12,648 nucleotides of DNA from Ruminococcus sp. UBA4383 (GCA_002389995.1 DGRR01000124.1:1-12648), one strand, 5' to 3'; shown: positions 1 through 6,477, counted from the first letter of the stretch. Notes: a model not told the origin generated them from the letters alone. Program-made: numbers and translations.

Positions 1-230
1 AGGGCGGACTCTTTGTGTGGTGTACACTCCCCGATAACTGCGATATGAATGCTTTCTGTACAAAAGCTGTACAGGACTATAAAATAGCAATAGTTCCCGG
101 AAATTCATTCAGCATTGACCAGAATGAAGTAAGCCATTCATTCAGACTTAACTACTCAACACCTACCAATGAACAGATAGAAAAGGGCATGGAAATTCTT
201 GCGAAAATGACAAGAGATATGCTCGACTGA
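1..230 (+). CDS. PLP-dependent aminotransferase, C-terminal fragment (5' end outside window)
   Basis: Only the last ~75 residues are present; the reading frame is open from base 3 and ends at TGA 228-230. The fragment begins G-G-L-F-V-W and continues through V-P-G-N-S-F to R-L-N-Y. This is the C-terminal small-domain pattern of fold-type I aminotransferases of the 2-aminoadipate/MocR-like class, in which the Arg of R-L-N-(Y/F) binds the substrate alpha-carboxylate. The PLP-binding lysine lies upstream and is not visible, so neither the substrate nor a possible N-terminal GntR DNA-binding domain can be judged. The next gene starts 29 nt downstream on the same strand with its own Shine-Dalgarno site, so this is probably the promoter-proximal part of an operon leading to trpS. 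Family is fairly certain; specificity is unknown. Confidence 0.8.
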   Translation, partial: GGLFVWCTLPDNCDMNAFCTKAVQDYKIAIVPGNSFSIDQNEVSHSFRLNYSTPTNEQIEKGMEILAKMTRDMLD

Positions 231-259
231 TTAAAATTAAATTTGAAAGGAAAATTATT

Positions 260-775
260 ATGCCAATAACAGACAGATATCCCGTTACCCAGAAATACCT
301 TATGACAAGAGGTCAGGCTATAAACTTCCCGCCTCAGTTCTTTAAGGGAAATTTCAAGAAAACAGACGTTTATGGAGTTGTTATAGATATCCCCATGCCC
401 AATAATGTACTTACTACTATGGTATGTTTCATAAACGGTGCGGCTAACCTCTATTTCAATAACGGAAACGAATACACAGGAGCATCACAGAAATACAGAA
501 ACCTCGTTCAGGCTGCACATAATATGGTAGCCAATGCAACCGCTCTCGTTCCCAAATGCGAAAAGGTTAAGTCCTACGATATCCCCAGAGGCAGAATCCA
601 CAATATATTCCTCCTCACAAGAAGCGGTATATACAAAACTGAACTTCACCCCGGAGTTATTCCCGAAACAGAACCCGAAAAACGTACATTCTATGTACTC
701 TATCAGCGTGTTCTCAACGAACTGAGAAACTGTCAGCTCAGAGATGATGCCGAAAGAAGAAATTCCGCAAAATAA
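260..775 (+). CDS. conserved-looking hypothetical protein, 171 aa, upstream of trpS
   Basis: I do not recognise the family. The ATG at 260 follows a GAAAGGA ribosome binding site at about 244-250, and the gene ends 10 nt before the trpS start, with the trpS Shine-Dalgarno overlapping its TAA. There is no signal peptide or transmembrane segment, so it is probably cytosolic. The protein starts M-P-I-T-D-R-Y-P and has a beta-rich first half containing a short hydrophobic strand region (V-Y-G-V-V-I-D-I-P, then M-V-C-F-I-N-G-A). A helical stretch follows at about residues 78-95, then a second predicted beta region with H-N-I-F-L-L-T-R-S-G-I-Y, and a charged tail ending R-D-D-A-E-R-R-N-S-A-K. No catalytic motif stands out. 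Its position between an aminotransferase and trpS suggests a housekeeping or amino-acid-linked role, but that is inference. Coding status is well supported by spacing and the ribosome binding site. Confidence 0.85.
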   Translation: MPITDRYPVTQKYLMTRGQAINFPPQFFKGNFKKTDVYGVVIDIPMPNNVLTTMVCFINGAANLYFNNGNEYTGASQKYRNLVQAAHNMVANATALVPKCEKVKSYDIPRGRIHNIFLLTRSGIYKTELHPGVIPETEPEKRTFYVLYQRVLNELRNCQLRDDAERRNSAK

Positions 776-785
776 GGAGCAGGAT

Positions 786-1784
786 ATGGAAGATAAAAAA
801 CTCATTTTCAGTGCCATACAGCCTACGGGTACTTTTACACTCGGAAATTATATCGGTGCTGTAAGAAACTGGATTCCGCTTCAGGACGAGTATAACTGCA
901 TATACTGTATTGCTGATATGCACGCTATAACCGTCAGACAAGAACCTGCAAAGCTCAGACAGAATACCCTTGCGGCATATGCACTCCTTATGGCTTGCGG
1001 TATCGACCCCAAAAAATCAATACTTTTCATACAGAGCCATGTAAATACCCATGCACTTCTCAACTGGGTACTCTGCTGTAACACACAGTTCGGTGAACTT
1101 TCAAGAATGACGCAGTTCAAGGATAAAAGCCAGAAACACCCCGATGATGTAAATGCAGGATTATTTACATATCCTTCGCTTATGGCAGCGGATATCCTTG
1201 CATATAATGCGGATTTCGTACCCGTGGGCGTTGACCAGAAACAGCACCTTGAACTTGCAAGAAATATTGCCCAGAGATTCAATCAGCGTTATGGTGACTT
1301 CTTTACACTCCCCGAACCTTACATAATGGAAGTCGGTGCGAAAATAATGTCACTGCAAGACCCCACAAAGAAAATGTCCAAATCTGACGAAAATCCCAAT
1401 TCCTGCATACTTATACTTGATGACAAGGATACTATTATCCGTAAATTTAAAAGAGCCGTCACTGACAGTGAGGCGGAAATCGTTTACCGTGAGGGCAAAG
1501 ACGGCATAAATAACCTTATGTCAATTTACAGCGCAGTTACAGGCAAGGACTACCCCGAAATAGAAAAAGAATTTGCAGGCAAAGGCTACGGAGACTTTAA
1601 ACTCGCCGTAGGTGAAGCAGTTGCTGATAACCTTGCACCTATCCGCACAGAATTTGATAAGCTTATATCAGATAAGGCTTACCTGAAACAGTGCTACACT
1701 GAGGGCGCACAGCAGGCTTACAGATATTCAAGCAGAATCGTTTCAAAGGTTTATCATAAGGCAGGCTTCGTTGACATAAAATAA
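786..1784 (+). CDS. trpS: tryptophan--tRNA ligase (TrpRS)
   Basis: Class Ic aminoacyl-tRNA synthetase that activates tryptophan with ATP and charges tRNA-Trp in the cytosol. The 332 aa match the usual bacterial length of about 330. The HIGH-equivalent T-L-G-N is at residues 18-21 inside P-T-G-T-F-T-L-G-N-Y-I-G-A, the conserved M-A-A-D-I-L is near residue 135, V-G-x-D-Q-x-x-H-L-E-L is near 147-157, and K-M-S-K-S is at 196-200. I chose ATG 786 because AAGGAG at 774-779 sits 6 nt before it and the homologous N terminus (K-K-L-I-F-S-A-I-Q-P-T-G) starts there. An in-frame ATG at 744 would overlap the upstream gene and lacks a site. The gene is the third of an operon, with no T-box leader directly in front of it, and is followed by an AT-rich hairpin terminator. 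Confidence 0.97.
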   Translation: MEDKKLIFSAIQPTGTFTLGNYIGAVRNWIPLQDEYNCIYCIADMHAITVRQEPAKLRQNTLAAYALLMACGIDPKKSILFIQSHVNTHALLNWVLCCNTQFGELSRMTQFKDKSQKHPDDVNAGLFTYPSLMAADILAYNADFVPVGVDQKQHLELARNIAQRFNQRYGDFFTLPEPYIMEVGAKIMSLQDPTKKMSKSDENPNSCILILDDKDTIIRKFKRAVTDSEAEIVYREGKDGINNLMSIYSAVTGKDYPEIEKEFAGKGYGDFKLAVGEAVADNLAPIRTEFDKLISDKAYLKQCYTEGAQQAYRYSSRIVSKVYHKAGFVDIK

Positions 1785-1788
1785 TATG

Positions 1789-1812
1789 AACAGATAATAT
1801 CTGTTTTTATTA
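1789..1812 (+). terminator. AT-rich intrinsic terminator after trpS
   Basis: AACAGAT at 1789-1795 pairs perfectly with ATCTGTT at 1799-1805 around an AAT loop, followed by a T-rich stretch (TTTTTATTAT). The stem is short and mostly A-U, so termination is probably partial. It lies 5 nt after the trpS stop. Confidence 0.6.
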
Positions 1813-1851
1813 TAGTGAAAATCCACAAAACATACTGTATTAAATTCCTTT

Positions 1852-1901
1852 ATTCCGCTTAATTCACAAAAATTTAAAAATGTGTTGATTTTTAGCGGAA
1901 T
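1852..1901. repeat. inverted repeat ATTCCGCT / AGCGGAAT around the mazG promoter
   Basis: ATTCCGCT at 1852-1859 is the exact reverse complement of AGCGGAAT at 1894-1901. The arms are offset by 42 bp, about four helical turns. The right arm lies inside the spacer of the mazG promoter (-35 at 1885-1890, -10 at 1908-1913). A weaker CACA...TGTG pair (1865-1868 / 1881-1884) is nested inside. It could be a two-site operator or just a long hairpin in read-through RNA; the sequence alone cannot tell. Confidence 0.4.
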
Positions 1902-1913
1902 TTGGGGTATTAT
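1885..1913 (+). promoter_or_regulatory. promoter for mazG-hup
   Basis: TTGATT at 1885-1890, a 17-nt spacer and TATTAT at 1908-1913 form a sigma-A-type promoter. The expected transcription start is near 1920, which leaves only about 15 nt of leader before the mazG ATG at 1935. Confidence 0.65.
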
Positions 1914-1934
1914 AAAGGAAGTGCTTTTTTCCCT

Positions 1935-2750
1935 ATGGTTGAATATCAGCAGAAAGATAATTATAAAATAGCAGACCTTGTTGAAATCGTTAAGCTTTTA
2001 AGAGGCGAGGGCGGCTGTCCGTGGGATATCGAACAGACCCATAAATCTATCAAAAGTGATATGATTGAGGAAGCCTGCGAGGTAATAGAGGCTATTGATA
2101 CGGAAGATACTGCGCTGTTATGCGAGGAACTCGGAGATGTGCTTTTACAGGTCGTTTTTCATGCGGGTATCGAAACAGATGCAGGTAATTTTACTTTTGA
2201 TGACGTTTGTGACGGTGTTTGTAAGAAATTAATCATAAGACACCCCCATGTTTTCGGCGATACTGTCGCAAATTCCACTGAACAGGTACTTAAAAACTGG
2301 GATACCATTAAAATGGAAACCAAAGGTCAGACATATACCGATACACTCGAAAGCGTCGCAAAATCTCTCCCCGCACTCATGAGAGCGCAGAAAGTCGGCA
2401 AGAGAGCTATGCGTGCAGGTATGGACTTTAAAACCGCTCAGGACGCAATAAACTGCATAAGTATCGAAAAAGCCGAACTCGATGAGGCTGTCGCAAACGG
2501 CAATAAGGCTGAAATTACAGAAGAACTCGGAGATTTGCTGTTTTCATGCGTGAATGCCGCAAGACATCTCGGCATTGATGCGGAACTCGCTCTCAAAGAT
2601 TCAACTGAAAAATTTATCAGACGTTTCGCAGTTACAGAAGAACTTACTAAACAGGATAATATTGACATGAAGGAACTCCCCATAGAGGAACTTGATATTT
2701 ACTGGGATAAGGCTAAAAAAATTATAAACGGAGGAAATAATAATGACTAA
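1935..2750 (+). CDS. mazG: nucleoside triphosphate pyrophosphohydrolase MazG
   Basis: MazG hydrolyses (d)NTPs to NMP and pyrophosphate, clearing aberrant nucleotides. The 271 aa show both tandem MazG domains. In the N-terminal domain, the family signature G-C-P-W-D-x-x-Q-T-H is at 27-36, E-E-A-C-E at 45-49, and E-E-L-G-D at 64-68 provides the second ExxD metal-binding pair. The C-terminal domain has E-K-A-E-L-D-E at 178-184 and E-E-L-G-D at 196-200. The length is normal. I reject an upstream in-frame TTG at 1902 because it falls inside the predicted promoter spacer. An AAAGGAAG at about 1914-1921 is 13 nt from the chosen ATG, rather far for a Shine-Dalgarno site, and lies near the predicted transcription start. 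The stop codon overlaps hup by 8 nt, so hup is likely translationally coupled. In B. subtilis the related gene is yabN, near rqcP. Confidence 0.95.
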   Translation: MVEYQQKDNYKIADLVEIVKLLRGEGGCPWDIEQTHKSIKSDMIEEACEVIEAIDTEDTALLCEELGDVLLQVVFHAGIETDAGNFTFDDVCDGVCKKLIIRHPHVFGDTVANSTEQVLKNWDTIKMETKGQTYTDTLESVAKSLPALMRAQKVGKRAMRAGMDFKTAQDAINCISIEKAELDEAVANGNKAEITEELGDLLFSCVNAARHLGIDAELALKDSTEKFIRRFAVTEELTKQDNIDMKELPIEELDIYWDKAKKIINGGNNND

Positions 2751-3018
2751 AACAGAACTCATTAATGTTATCGCTGAAAAGGCTGGCTGTACTAAAAAAG
2801 ATGCCGCTGCTGCTCTTGAAGCAACATTATCTTCTATACAGGAGGCTCTCGAAAAAGGCGAGAAAGTAGCTATCACAGGATTCGGAACTTTTGAAGTCCG
2901 TGAAAGAGGCGAAAAAACCTGCATAAACCCCAAAACTAAGGCTAAAATCGTTTGCCCTCCCTGCAAAGCTCCCGCATTCAAGGCAGGAAAATCACTCAAA
3001 GAGGCTGTAAACAAGTAA
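2743..3018 (+). CDS. hup: HU-family DNA-binding protein with Cys-containing arm
   Basis: Small nucleoid protein that dimerises, bends DNA and compacts the chromosome. It has 91 aa, the standard HU length. Residues 1-45 form the helical dimerisation part (M-T-K-T-E-L-I-N), followed by G-F-G-T-F-E-V-R-E-R at 46-55, the beta-arm with the intercalating Pro63 in I-N-P at 61-63, and the C-terminal P-A-F-K-A-G-K-S-L-K. Start: GGAGG lies about 7 nt before ATG 2743, inside the 3' end of mazG, with an 8-nt overlap. The arm is odd. The usual G-R-N-P is C-I-N-P here (Cys60, Ile61 in place of Arg), and the returning strand carries C-P-P-C at 71-74 where relatives typically have I-P-A-S-K. Family is certain; the meaning of the cysteines is open (metal, redox or neutral drift). 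A strong terminator follows. Confidence 0.95.
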   Translation: MTKTELINVIAEKAGCTKKDAAAALEATLSSIQEALEKGEKVAITGFGTFEVRERGEKTCINPKTKAKIVCPPCKAPAFKAGKSLKEAVNK

Positions 3019-3023
3019 TTAAA

Positions 3024-3057
3024 GAGGGCAGGCTTTTCGTCTGCCCTTTGCTTTTTA
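3024..3057 (+). terminator. strong intrinsic terminator after hup
   Basis: AGGGCAG at 3025-3031 pairs with CTGCCCT at 3041-3047, extended inward by a G-U and a C-G pair, with a TTTTC loop. A T-rich tail (TTTGCTTTTT) runs to 3056. It ends the mazG-hup transcript; some read-through is needed to serve the next two genes unless they have an unseen promoter. Confidence 0.9.
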
Positions 3058-3084
3058 ATAAATCAGTTTTTTCGGAGGAATCCC

Positions 3085-3462
3085 ATGATTAAAGGCATAC
3101 ATCATATATCAATGAAATGCGGAACAGATGAAGAACTTGAAAATGTCAGAAATTTCTATGTAAATATACTCGGCATGAGTATATGCCGTGAATGGAATGA
3201 CGGAATAATGATAGACAGCGGAAACGGTCTGATTGAAGTGTTTTCAAACGGTAAAGGCGAGCGCAGAAAAGGTGCTTTGCGCCATATGGCTTTTCTGACG
3301 GATAATGTTGACGAAATGGCTGAAAAGGTCAGAAATGCAGGATATACTGTTTTTATCGAGCCGAATGACAAAGTAATTGATTCTGTCCCTGAATACCCTT
3401 TCAGAATGGCATTCTGTTACGGACCGCTTGGAGAGGAAATTGAATTTTTCTGCGAATACTGA
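3085..3462 (+). CDS. VOC (glyoxalase/bleomycin-resistance/dioxygenase fold) protein
   Basis: A single-domain vicinal-oxygen-chelate protein of 125 aa, the usual size. It has two beta-alpha-beta-beta-beta modules: residues 1-55 start with I-H-H-I-S and end with L-I-E-V-F, and residues 65-123 start with R-H-M-A-F-L-T-D-N-V and end with E-E-I-E-F-F. Likely metal ligands are His7, Glu51, His67 and Glu120 (or Glu118), so it should be a metalloenzyme; the substrate cannot be read from the sequence. Candidates are lactoylglutathione-lyase-like or methylmalonyl-CoA epimerase-like chemistry, but no subfamily mark is clear. GGAGG lies about 6 nt before the ATG. It is separated from hup by a terminator and from rqcP by 25 nt, so it probably shares a transcript with rqcP. 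I see no convincing promoter in the 66-nt gap upstream. Confidence 0.88.
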   Translation: MIKGIHHISMKCGTDEELENVRNFYVNILGMSICREWNDGIMIDSGNGLIEVFSNGKGERRKGALRHMAFLTDNVDEMAEKVRNAGYTVFIEPNDKVIDSVPEYPFRMAFCYGPLGEEIEFFCEY

Positions 3463-3487
3463 TTAAATAAATTAAAAGGAGAATTTT

Positions 3488-3727
3488 ATGCGCCTTGACA
3501 AATATCTCAAAGTAACAAGACTTATCAAGAGAAGAACTGTCGCAAATGAAGCTTGCGATGCCGAAAAAATATCCGTGAACGGCAAAATTGCAAGGGCTTC
3601 ATATGATGTTAAAGTCGGTGATATAATTGAAATAAATATGGGAAGAACTGTTAAAGTTAAAGTTCTCAACGTCACTGAACACGCAACCAAAGAAAATGCG
3701 GCAGACAATTATGTTGTAATAGAATAA
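3488..3727 (+). CDS. rqcP: S4-domain ribosome quality control protein RqcP (YabO)
   Basis: RqcP binds stalled 50S-peptidyl-tRNA complexes and works with RqcH in C-terminal alanine tailing during bacterial ribosome-associated quality control. The 79 aa are essentially one S4 RNA-binding domain. The start M-R-L-D-K-Y-L-K-V-T-R-L-I-K-R-R-T is characteristic of the RqcP/Hsp15 class, followed by I-S-V-N-G-K-I-A-R-A-S and D-V-K-V-G-D-I-I. The ending with T-K-E-N-A-A-D-N-Y resembles YabO. AAAAGGAG at about 3475-3482 gives a good start. As in Bacillus and many clostridia it sits near mazG, but the yabP, yabQ and divIC genes that often follow are absent; a terminator and a convergent gene come next. 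rqcH is not in the window. Confidence 0.92.
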   Translation: MRLDKYLKVTRLIKRRTVANEACDAEKISVNGKIARASYDVKVGDIIEINMGRTVKVKVLNVTEHATKENAADNYVVIE

Positions 3728-3728
3728 A

Positions 3729-3758
3729 AAAAGGGACTGTTTTTCAACAGTCCCTTTT
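3729..3758. terminator. bidirectional terminator between rqcP and the convergent SDR gene
   Basis: AAAAGGGACTG at 3729-3739 pairs exactly with CAGTCCCTTTT at 3748-3758. A-runs on the left and T-runs on the right give U-tracts in both directions. The rqcP stop lies just left and the stop of the minus-strand gene (3762-3764) just right, so one hairpin serves both. Confidence 0.92.
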
Positions 3759-3761
3759 GTA

Positions 3762-4733
3762 TTATTTTGTATTGTGGATATCCCAGCGAAAATTAGCAAG
3801 TTTCAATGCTTTTGTCTTGTCAAGCATATTGTTGTTTTCGAGTTTTTCGAGGTCAAGATAGCGGTAATAAGTTTTTTCTTCCTTATTTGCACTGCTGAAA
3901 AGACCTTTTAATTTTGAAAACGCTCCTCCGGGGGATTTCTGCACGACAGTACCGAGAGTATGATGTTCACGCATGAAAGCTATTATATCGGCAGCCTTTG
4001 TGAGTTCCTTGTCGCCTACATTATAGACTCCTTCGTATGTCATTTCGTCCGCATTCTGTATAAAGCAGAGAATGAAATCGACAAGGTTATGCACACAGCA
4101 GAGCTGAAAACCATACTGACCTTTTCCGTATACAAAAAGGCTTCTGTCTTTGGGGTCGGTAATTTTTGCGACAAGATTTTCAGTATAGTTGAGAGTATAT
4201 ACAGGGGAGTATCTGATTATGCAAGCCATAATAGTTTTATGGTGTTGTTTTTCTGTTATGAGGGCTTTTTCGGAGGAATATTTCATAACAGCATAATTTG
4301 TAATTGGTTTGAGGTCGTCATCTTCGTGGACGGGTTCTCTTGTTTTACGAAATTCATACACCTGATCGGTGCTGAGAAGAATTACTTTTTCAACATGGGT
4401 ATGCAGATTATTTTCCTGCATGGCATAGCGGTATATAAATTTATCGCAGGCAGCGGAATCGTGCATTTCTCTTTCGGTAATGGTATCACCCAAATCATTA
4501 TCAACAGTGCAGGCGGCATGAACGAGAACATCTATTTTATTATGGTCAAAAATATCGCCGAGTTTATTTTTTTCAGTAGGGGTTGCCTGAACGAAAGTAT
4601 AGTGCAGTTTTCCCATATTATAGTCACTTTCTCTTTCATCGACAGCGATTACTTCATATCCCTTTTTCAGCAGACCTGAACATATATGCTTTCCGATAAG
4701 ACCACAGGCACCTGTAACGAGAACAGTTTGCAT
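3762..4733 (-). CDS. NAD-dependent epimerase/dehydratase (extended SDR)
   Basis: Cytosolic Rossmann-fold enzyme of the extended short-chain dehydrogenase/reductase family, typically acting on nucleotide sugars (epimerase, dehydratase or reductase). In 323 aa it shows the glycine motif V-T-G-A-C-G-L-I-G (Gly8, Gly11, Gly14), acidic Asp32 at the end of beta-2 favouring NAD(H), L-L-S-T-D-Q-V-Y around 119-126, and the catalytic Y-A-V-M-K at 147-151. An R-Y-S-P-V-Y segment follows near 174, where relatives bind the nucleotide sugar. I chose ATG 4733 because AAGGAGG (4748-4742) is 8 nt away; an ATG two codons upstream would be only 2 nt from the site. The gene has its own promoter and ends at a bidirectional terminator. 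No sugar-biosynthesis genes adjoin it, so the substrate is unknown. A Lys/Ser-rich insertion at about 266-288 precedes a divergent C terminus. Confidence 0.88.
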   Translation of the reverse strand: MQTVLVTGACGLIGKHICSGLLKKGYEVIAVDERESDYNMGKLHYTFVQATPTEKNKLGDIFDHNKIDVLVHAACTVDNDLGDTITEREMHDSAACDKFIYRYAMQENNLHTHVEKVILLSTDQVYEFRKTREPVHEDDDLKPITNYAVMKYSSEKALITEKQHHKTIMACIIRYSPVYTLNYTENLVAKITDPKDRSLFVYGKGQYGFQLCCVHNLVDFILCFIQNADEMTYEGVYNVGDKELTKAADIIAFMREHHTLGTVVQKSPGGAFSKLKGLFSSANKEEKTYYRYLDLEKLENNNMLDKTKALKLANFRWDIHNTK

Positions 4734-4775
4734 CTTCATACCCTCCTTTCTGACAGAATATTATTTTCATATATT

Positions 4776-4804
4776 ATTATAACACATTTCAAAAAAATTT
4801 GCAA
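4776..4804 (-). promoter_or_regulatory. promoter for the SDR gene
   Basis: On the minus strand, TTGCAA at 4804-4799, a 17-nt spacer and TATAAT at 4781-4776 with a TGn extension (TGT before TATAAT). The start point would be near 4769, about 36 nt upstream of the ATG. The -35 lies in a possible weak terminator arm of the upstream gene (ATTTG...CAAAT then T-run, about 4820-4793). Confidence 0.7.
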
Positions 4805-4846
4805 CTATATTTTCAAATGTTAACCTTGATAAACGGGAATACGGTA

Positions 4847-6265
4847 TTATTCAACAGTATTCATAATGGGATTTGCGTTTACTTCGTCAATATATGTCTG
4901 AACGGTTGCTGATATTGAATCAAAAGTTTCGTTCCACGGAGTACCCTTTGCGGAGTTTCTGAGGTTGCTGTCAAGGAGGTCGGAGCAGTCTGTTGAAACG
5001 CCGAGGGAGAGGTCAATAATTGTGTTGGCATCAGCGAGTTCCTGCATACTGTGCTGCATTTCTATCATTTCGTCAGTCCAGCCGTAGTCGTCACGGAACT
5101 GTTTGTCTGCGACAGCCTTTGTATTTTCATCGAGTATGGTAAAACGTTTACATTCAAGGAATTTAGCCACGCCCTGCGGATTCTGACCGCCTTTTACAAA
5201 GCAGTATGATTCAATGCCGACAGGGATATAATATTCATCGGCTTCGGGGTCTTTGGGCATGGGAACGAAAAATACATCATCACCGTATTTCTTTTTCCAT
5301 GTGGATTCTTCGCAGTAGAGTTCATAAAGACCGACAGGATAGAAAAGGACTTTACCTTCACCGACATATTCAGGGTGGGCAGTCCAGCCGTAGTCACCGA
5401 CACCTATTGCTATGCAGTTTGTTGAATTGAGTTCATAGAGCCAGTTCTGAACTCTTTCCATAGCGGGGTCGCCTATATTGCTGACGAGTTTTCCGTCCTC
5501 GATTGAAATGGCAGGGACACCAGTAGTATTTATGAGTGCAAATTCAAACCACCAGCCGTCAATGCCGTAGTGTTGTTTTTCGGTATCGACAAAGCTTTGG
5601 AGCATACTCTGGAAAGCATTCCAGTCCCATTCGCCCTGAGCATAGAGTTCAGCGGGGTCGTCAAGACCTGCTTCCTCGACAGTTTTTCTGTTATAGATGC
5701 AGGCAACTTTATCGCCTACGGGCTGGACAACGGTGCAGTAGTGATGACCGTTCCAGATGAGGCTGTCATTGAGTTCCTGAACGTCCTCCCAGAGCGGAGT
5801 TGAAAAGTCTATGTAGTCATCAACAGGTGTAAACATACCTTTTACTGCGCCTTTCGGGAAAGCATCACCGTCACCTGCATAGAAGAAATCGACACCTTCA
5901 CCGCTGTTGATAGTTTCGGCGAGTTTTTCGTATCTGCTTGCCCAGTCGCACTGAATCCATTCGATTTTTCCGCCGTATTTTTCTTCAAATACGACGAGTT
6001 CGGGGGGTTTGTTTTTACCTGATGCATCGGGGTTGATATCCCAGTTAGCCATCCATTTTATAGTTTTGTTTTCGAGTTCGACATCTTCGAGGAGGTCGGA
6101 ATTTGATGCAGCCTGATTTAGTTCGTTTCTTACTTCTGAATTTACATCTACATCAGCGTATGGATTTGAACTTGAAGAAGATGATGAAGAAGAACCGCAT
6201 GAAGCGATTGACATTGAGAGAGCTGTCAGTATCAGTGCGGAGATAAAATTTTTTGTCTTTCTCAT
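4847..6265 (-). CDS. ABC transporter solute-binding lipoprotein (family 1, sugar type), paralogue A
   Basis: Extracellular, lipid-anchored substrate receptor of an ABC importer, probably for a carbohydrate. 472 aa, normal length. The signal peptide has a basic start M-R-K-T-K and a hydrophobic core up to the lipobox I-A-S-C with Cys23. It is followed by Gly and nine serines as a flexible tether. The mature domain opens with an I-K-W-M-A-N-W-D-I-N-P strand at about 68-78, has F-E-E-K-Y-G-G-K-I at 92-100 and G-E-W-D-W-N-A-F at 210-217, all typical of SBP family 1. AAAGGAG is 8 nt before the ATG. It is monocistronic, with a promoter at 6353-6324; no permease or ATPase gene adjoins. Several of these landmarks recur in the gene at 7777-9234, so the two are paralogues. 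No strong terminator was found; an AT-rich hairpin near 4820-4793 may serve. Confidence 0.92.
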   Translation of the reverse strand: MRKTKNFISALILTALSMSIASCGSSSSSSSSSNPYADVDVNSEVRNELNQAASNSDLLEDVELENKTIKWMANWDINPDASGKNKPPELVVFEEKYGGKIEWIQCDWASRYEKLAETINSGEGVDFFYAGDGDAFPKGAVKGMFTPVDDYIDFSTPLWEDVQELNDSLIWNGHHYCTVVQPVGDKVACIYNRKTVEEAGLDDPAELYAQGEWDWNAFQSMLQSFVDTEKQHYGIDGWWFEFALINTTGVPAISIEDGKLVSNIGDPAMERVQNWLYELNSTNCIAIGVGDYGWTAHPEYVGEGKVLFYPVGLYELYCEESTWKKKYGDDVFFVPMPKDPEADEYYIPVGIESYCFVKGGQNPQGVAKFLECKRFTILDENTKAVADKQFRDDYGWTDEMIEMQHSMQELADANTIIDLSLGVSTDCSDLLDSNLRNSAKGTPWNETFDSISATVQTYIDEVNANPIMNTVE

Positions 6266-6323
6266 TGATAATACTCCTTTGTTTATTTTATTAATATTGC
6301 GTCAATAAAAAGCTATTTTTTTC

Positions 6324-6353
6324 ATTATAACATTTTTTATATTATTATGTCAA
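6324..6353 (-). promoter_or_regulatory. promoter for solute-binding protein A
   Basis: Consensus TTGACA at 6353-6348 (minus), an 18-nt spacer and TATAAT at 6329-6324 with a TGn extension. The leader is about 50 nt and AT-rich. Confidence 0.85.
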
Positions 6354-6443
6354 TAAACAAAATACATATAAATCAATGTGCATAATTGTTATTATGACTA
6401 AAACATCTTCCATAAGTTGTATATTATTAATAAATGGGCTTAT

Positions 6444-6471
6444 AAAAAAGAAGGTCAAAAGACCTTCTTTT
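6444..6471 (-). terminator. intrinsic terminator of the small lipoprotein gene
   Basis: A perfect 11-bp stem pairs 6446-6456 (AAAAGAAGGTC) with 6461-6471 (GACCTTCTTTT) around a 4-nt loop. Reading on the minus strand it ends in a T-run. It lies 7 nt after the stop of the gene at 6478-7068. Confidence 0.9.
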
Positions 6472-6477
6472 GGTTTA

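Noticed and set aside
744..785. Upstream in-frame ATG for trpS
   Set aside because: It would overlap the preceding gene and adds 14 residues not found in TrpRS; AAGGAG at 774-779 points to ATG 786.
3960..4679. A 239-codon open frame on the plus strand
   Set aside because: It lies wholly antisense to the SDR gene, whose Rossmann and catalytic motifs, promoter and ribosome binding site are clear. The plus frame has no site or recognisable domain.
6163..6198. TTC/TTG-like triplet repeat near the start of solute-binding protein A
   Set aside because: It simply encodes the nine-serine tether after the lipobox and needs no separate explanation.
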